A stretch of DNA of 64,000 nt, from positions 15,426,186 through 15,490,185 of the forward strand of contig OY829539.1 in the NCBI GenBank assembly GCA_963691705.1, given 5' to 3'. Position 1 is the first letter of the stretch, and every line of letters starts with the position of its first letter. Below, piece by piece: positions 57,473-64,000 of this stretch. The position numbers and the translations under genes were made by a program. The notes beneath the pieces were generated by a model. It did not search any database. It was given only the letters and a program-made list of their open reading frames with translations, and was not told where the DNA came from. This stretch comes from Viola odorata. Lineage: Eukaryota; Streptophyta; Magnoliopsida; Malpighiales; Violaceae.

Positions 57473-59600
57473 TCACGGAAGAACTCCTTTGTCGCCCCCG
57501 ACATTTATATCCTCCAACTTCTCAAAGGCGTAGTCAGCTATCTTGGCAGGATCGAAAGCCTCACTGCGGTAATAATCTAGGAATCCAGTGGCAAAGGCCT
57601 GTATCGCCTTATCTTTCCAGCGCGACATCTCATTGGGCACCTTCGCTAGCTTCGCGTCGCGGGCCGATATCTCCTCATGAAGGAGAGAGTTTCTTCTATT
57701 GGCGGCCACCAGTTCTGCCTCCAGAAGTTCTATCTTGGCCTTCCCTATCGACTTCTCTCTGGCCAATTCAGCACGACAGTCGTTAAGCTCTGCTTGAGTA
57801 TCACTTTAGAGTTGCGTCAGCTCCGCCACCTTAGAGGGGGAACCTCGAGCCTTGTCACCATGGATATCGAGAAAGTAATTCAGCATGCGAAAGCTAGCCA
57901 GCACGTCATTTAAAGCGCACTCGCGATGAACCTCCAAAGGAAGCTCTGACATCTCCTCCCTATCTCTAGAAGAACTGAATATCGCACCTACTATCGAACC
58001 CACCGGCTCGCTTCGCGATAACGTGTCTGATATTCCCAGTGCGCGAAGTCTGTTGGTGCCAAAGGTAGACAAATCCAAGCGATAGGAAGTGGCTACTTGA
58101 GGACCTTGAGAAGACAGATTGGCGGTAAAGGGAGGAGAACGATTTTCAGCGGAACCACCGACTCCTAAAATAGAGGTGTAGAATAATGGCGGAAGGTCAT
58201 TCAACAGAGGGTCAGGAGTAGCGGTAGGTTCACGATTCGGTGCAGGGATATCAGGGATGCAGGAGGAGATAGGAGAGTTAGGAGCGGCTGTCGGAGAAGG
58301 AAGGTTGACCTCTAACGGAGCCTCAAAAGTATCATAAGGAATGTCGATTGACGCCTTAGCTGCTGCCACCATTTTGGAGGTACCTGCACCATCAAGGGCG
58401 TCAGCCCTAGTAGCCGAAGCATCATTCACCTTCTTCAAAGCGACCTCAGCAACCAGGTTGCTATTTCCCATTCTCAGTTTCTTCCGCTGAGCCGCGGAAG
58501 CATGACGAAGCCCAGAGTCGGTATCCATGTCCTCGCTGCTGCTGTCGGGTACTTCAGTTTTAGGATGATTCGGAGTCACTCCTTTCCGAATAGGTAACCA
58601 ATTCTCGAGGAAACGGGAAGTACAGCTGGAGGTACCACGCCTGGCAACAGTCTTGAATCTCTTTCTTTTTGGAGTGGCAGGGTGACTGGAACTCTCAGGC
58701 GGAGGAGATGGTGGCAGTGATTGAAGCGGCCTCATGTTCAGAGGAACGTCCTTATTGCTTGACGGTTGATTTCCAGTGTCACCTGCCAGCAAGGCACATC
58801 AGGACAATGATTAAGCCGAAGCGATAACGAAGGAAAAGAAAATTATTTATAGTACACTTCTCTATAAGCCTGTGTAAGGCAAACTCTCGAATGCGAAAAG
58901 ACGAGTTTCGCTCCAGCAGCACGTGCGTTTGTCGAAGCTCTTCCGTGGACACTGTTGACGGGTTTGTCCAAAGGGAGTCATTAAGACACTAATTGAAGAC
59001 CCTGGGCCAGGGGCAGAAAGGTAAATTCACAATGAAAAAACCGCTCTTCCAATCGGCCACAGTCTCTTCGAAGCCCTGGAATTTTTGCCAGAATGACTGC
59101 ACCAATGCGTCATTCCATCTTGGGGCAATATCTACCACACAGTTGCGGCACCTAAAACTAAAAAACTTGCGGAATAAATTGACAGACGGGACAAGGATAC
59201 CCCGCAACTCGCAAATACGAATGAAGGGATGAATCCCACACCAAGAAGGAGGCGTAATCTGAGCCGGGTTAATTTCATATCGAACTAATAAACTTTTCAC
59301 TACTTCATGGATGGGAAAGCGAAAGCCATAGAGGAACATGCTAAAATATACCATCCTATCGCCCCCCGATAGAGGGTCAAGAAGCCGATGGCCGGCATCA
59401 GGAATTCTAACGGAGTAACCGGGAGGGAAAAAGATACTATTTTCCTCCAGTTCTGCCTCCAAAACCGCTTGATCAACAAAAACACTAGGTGTTCTCTCTA
59501 TTTCTAAATCTATGGGCCGCTGGAAATTCTAGAGACTTCTCAAAGACCTATTTGTGGCTAGAGGCCACTGATAATCCTTGGGTATCCTAGAGGTACTCAT
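57473..59600 (-). pseudogene. Antisense ORF A2 of Tat element, diverged paralogue of A1
   Basis: Start atg 59600 (MSTSRIPKDYQWPLATN), with a tag at codon 24. 59462-58989 holds the PF04195-like domain (YFSMFLYGFRFPIHEVVKSL, INPAQITPPSWCGIHPFIRI, VDIAPRWNDALVQSFWQKF, DWKSGFF), clearly homologous in order to A1 but strongly diverged. 58792-57806 is a long Ser/Pro-rich disordered region with a basic patch (PKRKRFKTVARR). After one tag (57806-57808) a coiled coil (IELLEAELVAANRRNSLLHE) ends at 57473. Introns probably join the blocks (for example at about 58985-58795). Architecture equals that of A1. Confidence 0.7.
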
Positions 59601-60080
59601 AATGAATCAGCAAGAAGAAAATCTGAGGAAAATGAAGCGAAGTACCTTGAACAGAAGGCGGTGGACAAAACCGTCGGCGCCGGCGAACGGTGGTCGTGAC
59701 CTCCTTCGAAGTAAGAATCTAGAGAGAGAAAGGGAGAAAATTTTGAAGTGCAAGCAAAGAGTATTAAAAGAGAGCAGTTGCTCCCTTTTAAAGGTTGAGT
59801 TCGAGAATTGAACAGCCTGTAAAAGCAGGACACGCCCCAAAGTAAAAGTGACACGTGTAAAAACCTCAGAAAGATATTTATGTCCAGGCATTTATATCTT
59901 CTAGAGGGGGTAGTTACTGACAATCAGTTGCAAGCGGTTACATCGAAGCAACAATGAGTTTCTCAGCGATAACCATCCAAAGAGGAGCTAACGCCCGAGC
60001 ATGCAAAACTAAAAAGGCAAAGCATCATTTCATTTAATAATAAGCCATACGGCATCTACAAGGTATTGCCAAGGGCGGAA

Positions 60081-60506
60081 TCAATCCTCGTCAGGCCAAT
60101 AAGAGGACCAGTAGCAATATTCCTCATCGGAGGGCAGAAGTTCCTCATCAGCAAAAGGAGGGGATTTGTCAGCTTTTCGCTCCAGGCTCAGCGTCAATGG
60201 CTTGGATTCCTCCTTTGTAGCTGAAGATGCCGCCTTGACGATGGTATCGCCTAAAGGAATCTCCTCTTCAAACCAGTCAGCAGGAGGGAATAAATTTTTA
60301 CCCTTACAGGACGGAGGGGCTGAAAATGAAGAAAACCAACCAGTGGTTTCAGAATGTGCTCTCTTCTTCGATCTCTTCCGACCTCCACAGCAGGACAATC
60401 GCCCCTTCCGGCATGGTGGCGAAGAAGGATTGTCAGAATCTGGTGTCGTCGGAGGAGTTGGGCGAGATTCTCGCTCGTCGGAAACCTGATCATGAGAATT
60501 GGCCAT
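60081..60506 (-). CDS. Antisense ORF B of Tat element, 141 aa, unknown
   Basis: Intact frame from atg 60506. N-terminus Ser/Pro/Thr-rich (SRPTPPTTPDSDNPSSPP), then a basic Cys-containing patch (RKGRLSCCGGRKRSKKRAH) that could be a nuclear localisation signal, then WFEEEIPLGDTIV. The C-terminus is strongly acidic and aromatic (LLPSDEEYCYWSSYWPDED). No known domain is recognised. A TATA-like ctatttatgg lies 72-81 bases upstream. It stands between A2 and ORF C, all on the minus strand. Possibly a regulatory or adaptor protein, but that is only inference from composition. Confidence 0.5.
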   Translation of the reverse strand: MANSHDQVSDERESRPTPPTTPDSDNPSSPPCRKGRLSCCGGRKRSKKRAHSETTGWFSSFSAPPSCKGKNLFPPADWFEEEIPLGDTIVKAASSATKEESKPLTLSLERKADKSPPFADEELLPSDEEYCYWSSYWPDED

Positions 60507-60577
60507 GAAAGATGAAAATCAGTAGCAGTAGAAAAATATGAAGAAGAAGATGAACAGGAAAAAGGAGAAGAAGTCCC

Positions 60578-60587
60578 CATAAATAGA
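60578..60587 (-). promoter_or_regulatory. TATA-like box upstream of antisense ORF B
   Basis: Minus-strand ctatttatgg, with normal spacing to the start codon at 60506. Confidence 0.4.
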
Positions 60588-61021
60588 TAAAATGGTGAGA
60601 CTCTTCAAATTTCTCAAGTGAGAGAAGGATAATTTAATACGTCTTGAGAAGATCAACCATAATGGCAAATTCAAAATTCTCTGATCACGTCTGTTGAGAT
60701 TTCTCAACGATCAAGAAGCACAGGAAAACTGCCCAATCAGTTATTACTGAAGAGACGGCGCATGAGTAGTAGAATAGTTTGCCTAAGCAACCGTTGCCAC
60801 CTGGCAGATAAAGAAGAATAAATACTGCAAAAGTCTGAGTTTTCAGTTGGGCTTGGCCATAGCTCTCAATCGAAGCTAGGGCTAATGCCCTAAAAAGGGG
60901 AGAAAGATCACAAGTCCAAGAACGGAAAGGAGTTTCATTACGGCCTAACGGCCTGAATATACGTCCGCATACATAATACATATAAAGGAAAAAACAAACA
61001 AGAAGGCACAACGGCAAGCCT

Positions 61022-61410
61022 TCAAGCCCGAGACTCGGCATCGTTGTCGTCATCCACTAGCAGAATGGGGATGTCCCTCAAGGCGTCCACCACAGAAGTC
61101 AGCTCCGAAGAGGTGCTTCTTATGCTCTTTAGACAGCAGTTCAGTAGATCCTTCCTCTGCTGCAGCATGGTGATGGCTACCTCGATGCGATAGGCGGCAA
61201 CAACCAGCTTGGAGACATTCCTAATGGGATTGAAGTCCTCCATGGTAGCGGCCCCGATCCTGGCCTGAACAGGGGTCATCATTCCCCGAAGTTCAAGCAT
61301 ATCCTCACCAGTCTTCGTCAGCATGTTCTCCAGGAAGCTGACGTCATCCTCAGTGAGATTCTTGACGGTTAAGGCTTTGGAAATCAGAAAATTTCTAGTG
61401 AGATCGTCCA
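61022..61410 (-). CDS. Antisense ORF C of Tat element, 129 aa helical protein, unknown
   Basis: Intact frame from atg 61410 to tga 61022. MDDLTRNFLISKALTVKNLT, then heptad-like Leu/Met spacing (VSFLENMLTKTGEDMLELRG), YRIEVAITMLQQRKDLLNC and an acidic tail (LLVDDDNDAESRA). Predicted all-helical; no recognised domain. A TATA box (ctataaatgc, 61480-61471) lies about 60 bases upstream. I start at 61410 rather than at in-frame codons further up (to 61513), because the TATA box falls inside that extension. Confidence 0.55.
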
Positions 61411-61470
61411 TGAGGAAATAATAGATGAGAAGTAGAGGATGTGTGAAGAATTTGCACCGAAAAAGGGTCG

Positions 61471-61480
61471 CATTTATAGA
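61471..61480 (-). promoter_or_regulatory. TATA box upstream of antisense ORF C
   Basis: Minus-strand ctataaatgc with a good TATA core, 60 bases before the ORF C start. Confidence 0.55.
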
Positions 61481-61628
61481 TCCAAAGTAATAGCTGCTCA
61501 CAAAGGTGGACACCTCAAAAATTGGGTCGTCCCGTTAACCCAATGTCGTCAGGAGGGGAGGCTGACGTGGAACCCCTGGAAGACGCCCGAGGTGCTCAAG
61601 TGGAATATGGGTTGAGGTCCATAATGAC

Positions 61629-61798
61629 ATAAAACCGCACAATTTATAGGTGGCCTACAGCGTAAAACCGCGCAATATTACAGGTAGCTCCGAGCAGCGT
61701 AAGACCACGTTGATATTGCAGGTAGCTACGGCGTAAGACCGCATAAATTGTAGGTAGTTATGACGAGAAACTGTGTCGATGTTACAGGCAGCTTACGG
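61629..61798. repeat. About 35-bp degenerate tandem repeat
   Basis: Five units of the form cgtaagaccgcataaattgt followed by aggtagctacgg. It lies upstream of ORF C, between the antisense genes and the 3' LTR. Confidence 0.65.
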
Positions 61799-62218
61799 CT
61801 AGGCCAGATCCAATGAGCTTGGATGAAAAAGACAACAGCAACGACTCCCTAATAATGGCAAGTGAATGCCTCTAAAGGAGTAAGGGTAACTTACGTCTGT
61901 CATTGCATGATATTTTCACTAACAAAACCACATTTGAGAATGTGCAGGAAAAGCAAGACAATATCGCTTTCCATATGATATTCGGAGCTCCAAAGGGATA
62001 ACGCTGGAAAACTCTACCCTGACGATGATAATCATACGAGCGCCCTCTCTATGACCGATCATTACCGTCAGAGATCGATTCCCGCTATCCGCTTCGCTAT
62101 TACATATCCGACACCAAGGAGCTAACAAAGTGATCAGAAAAACTCAGAAATTCTCACGAATCTAGCGCGGCACAGGAGGAGCAACGTTCCCCCAGAGGCC
62201 AGGAGAGGCAGCCCTTGG
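61799..62218. other. Tat region before the 3' LTR
   Basis: No gene is seen. The PPT should be in this stretch or just after it; the best purine-rich candidates are near 62115 (aaggagctaacaaag) and 62194-62210 (agaggccaggagaggca). Confidence 0.4.
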
Positions 62219-62703
62219 TGAACACTCGGGCTCATTTTCAGTTGGGCTTATGATAACAATTGATGAAACACCAAGGGTATATTCGTCTTCTCACCTCAAG
62301 TCAACGCCAGATCCCTGTAGACCTTAACTGGCGACGGCACCTGGCTGCCGCCCCCGATAGGCTGAGGATCCTGGGATGGTCTACATCAGCGCGGGGGGGG
62401 CCCACACGGCGTCATCCCATCCCAGGAAACCCCGACAACATCTCACTGGCGATATCCCACTAGCGATATCCGATTGAGCTGACGTCATCCTGGGCGATAT
62501 CTCCCCATGATAACGCCCACCCCTGGGGGTAACAACCTTTCTTTCTTCTGCTATAAATACCACTCATTTCTAGATCAAAAGTAAGAGCTGATTCTCTACC
62601 AAAATCTCTGCCAAATTTCACAAGCATACTAACTTAAGCATCGGAGTGTCTACGTCGGAACCCCCCCTCCGGCACTTTGCAGGTACGACGGACCGCTGCT
62701 ACA
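62219..62703 (+). repeat. 3' LTR of the Tat element (left boundary uncertain)
   Basis: Contains the promoter TATA ctataaatac (62551-62560) and the R/U5 block aacttaagcatcggagtgtc and ggcactttgcaggtacgacg, typical of Tat LTRs. It ends gctaca at 62703 where an unrelated coding region starts. The left boundary could lie from 62110 to 62251. No 5' LTR copy exists in the window for comparison. Confidence 0.6.
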
Positions 62704-63618
62704 GTGATTCCAGACAGCCATAATCCAGATCCCGCTTCCCCAACAGTCCGAATCTTATCAACATCTTTCTTAAAAACATCAGGGTGTTCTCTGCCTTTGC
62801 AATATAAAGCAGCAAAATCTACCCATAAAGTGGTGTAGAATTCCAAACACAACTCGGTGTGTACAACATTGATCACAAAGAATACTAGTACCCATCCAAA
62901 ATCATTAACCATTTTCTTAAGCCTAGTAGACACACCTAGGTTATGAAGTAGTTCATAATAAAAAACAACACAGAGAGAATCTCACCATTTTTGATCCATT
63001 TTTCCAATATCACTTGGACATCATGGGAATCAAAGCTTAACCAGCCACTAAAATTAGGGGATTGAAGGGTGAGTATCATACCTTTAACCAGATTTTCTGG
63101 ATTGGAGACACTTTTGAAATATCCACCGTCAAACTCGTCTTCTGATCCTGGCATGGGTTCTTTGTACTCGCGATGTTCGGTTACAGGGGAGGAAGGTTCA
63201 GTATCTTCCTTAGGTCAACAAGTTTTGTAGGCCACCTGCTTGTATCGTTGGTCGGGCACAATGGCGAGAGCAGTTGTGGTAGTAGATGCTCTCCTTGGTG
63301 CTATTTTGGTTGGGGCAGGTGTGTTAGGGTTCTTGGTCATGATAGGTGGTGTTTTAGTTACTGGTGGAGCTTGGGTGTCCATCTTTATTTTTCTCTGCCT
63401 TTCCTTAACGAGGTCTCCTGTTTCCTTTTTCGCAGTCGAGTTAGAGGAACCTCCTCAGAGTATGTGTCGGAGGCTTGTGGTGGCGTTTTCTTCGGTGAAC
63501 CGTTCGTCACGAATGATGCTCGCGGTGTGAAATCAGTGATAGTGTCGGAAGGGGTGAGGATAGTGGCTGCGAAGTTCTCTGCAGATTGTGCCTCAAGCCT
63601 CTGTGAACTGGTGGTCAA
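62704..63618 (-). pseudogene. Unrecognised intron-containing coding region cut by the Tat LTR
   Basis: Minus strand. An N-terminal block (63618-63385; Ser/Thr/Pro-rich, with KTPPQASDTYSEEVPLTRLR) changes frame into KMDTQAPPVTKTPPIM. Then MPGSEDEFDGGYFKSVSN and GWLSFDSHDVQVILEKWIKN lead to a splice donor (aatggtgag, near 62978). After an acceptor (acctag, near 62939) comes STRLKKMVNDFGWVLVFFVI, HTELCLEFYTTLWVDFAALY and DVFKKDVDKI, open until the LTR at 62703. The ELCLEFYTTL pattern recalls plant retroelement-associated proteins of the Transposase_32 type, but I cannot assign it. Loss of the 3' part to the insertion and a stop (near 63225) make it a relic. Confidence 0.4.
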
Positions 63619-64000
63619 CTAGGGACTTGGCGGTGTTCAATTTGAGGTCATTTTGAGTTTTGGTGATGGATTTCTAGGTGGTCTGGGACTTGAGGGGGTT
63701 GTTTAGATTTGTGGCAATGTGGGTATTTCGTATTTTGTTCGGTATTCAGCAAAGATTGTGGCTTTTGATCTTGGCATCATAGTTGTGACGGTTGTTTGGA
63801 GGTTGGAATAGAGCGATTTTCTAAGGAGGGAATGAGCAGTTATGTTTGAGTAGGGCAAGGGTTCGGGAAAATGGGGGAGTTGGTCTCCATTTTTTTGTGC
63901 CTTTATACTTTCTGAGGGACACTTGTCATAGAGAATCGTTCTTGGCCATCGGCGTTTTGCGACATGGGTTTTATCTTTTTGGCCAGAATTCTCCTTCTTG
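63619..64000. other. Right window edge, no gene assigned
   Basis: G/T-rich plus strand without a convincing ORF. It could be the upstream region of the minus-strand relic. Confidence 0.4.

Larger units (their letters stand above)
35958..62703 (+). mobile_element. Tat-lineage Ty3-gypsy element, 5' truncated, internally duplicated, carrying antisense genes
   Basis: Order on the plus strand: gag (35958), protease, RT, RNase H, a second (archaeal-type) RNase H and integrase. Then come a 92-bp tandem array (53159), four antisense ORFs (54439-61410), a 35-bp array and the 3' LTR ending at about 62703. The second RNase H domain after RT-RH is the Tat-lineage hallmark. A caulimovirid insert and a 3.6-kb duplication split pol. 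The 5' LTR and PBS are missing. No 5-bp target duplication can be tested because the left end is lost. All gag-pol frames have stops. Confidence 0.8.

Noticed and set aside
63173..63622. 149-codon plus-strand ORF rich in Gly/Cys/Trp
   Set aside because: It is opposite to a more plausible spliced minus-strand coding region and has no recognisable motif.

Overview
This window is nuclear DNA from a flowering plant, most likely a eudicot. The evidence is spliceosomal introns, plant Ty3/gypsy lineages (Tat/Ogre-like and Athila-like), hAT and Stowaway-type elements, an endogenous caulimovirid, a plant PPR gene relic and an ER-targeted plant small heat-shock protein. I cannot name the species. Nearly all of the 64 kb is transposon-derived. 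The one host gene that looks intact is the heat-shock gene at 30144-30752.

Layout. 1-1892 is the right part of a hAT element, with the C-terminal exons of its transposase. 1893-3240 is decayed AT-rich DNA that looks like a caulimovirid leader. 3655-16603 is a complete-ended but pol-less Tat/Ogre-like element on the minus strand, with about 2.2-2.3 kb LTRs, a 5-bp target duplication (gtccc), a PBS and a PPT. It carries gag debris, an Athila-like 3' region and at least five tandem-repeat families. It sits beside Athila-like DNA: pol debris on the minus strand (16963-19876) head-to-head with an Athila-type extra ORF, 3' UTR and LTR on the plus strand (about 20047-24850). 24860-28084 holds two small Stowaway-like MITEs and a 1092-bp non-autonomous hAT with a perfect 8-bp target duplication. 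28930-34248 is a gene island: a broken GRF-zinc-finger gene, the HSP gene, and a PPR gene destroyed by a solo LTR and frameshifts.

35958-62703 is best read as one Tat-lineage gypsy element on the plus strand. It was interrupted by a nearly complete, circularly permuted endogenous caulimovirid (41189-48559, minus strand) lying exactly between two copies of a 3.6-kb duplicated pol segment. Short inverted duplications of viral sequence mark both viral edges. Between pol and the 3' LTR this Tat element carries a 92-bp tandem array and four antisense ORFs: two diverged paralogues resembling the 'putative gypsy type transposon' family (PF04195-like), plus two small unrecognised proteins. Three of the four have a clear TATA-like box upstream and the fourth has weaker candidates. 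This antisense cassette is the most interesting unit in the window. The right edge (62704-63618) is an unrecognised, intron-containing minus-strand coding region cut by the Tat LTR.
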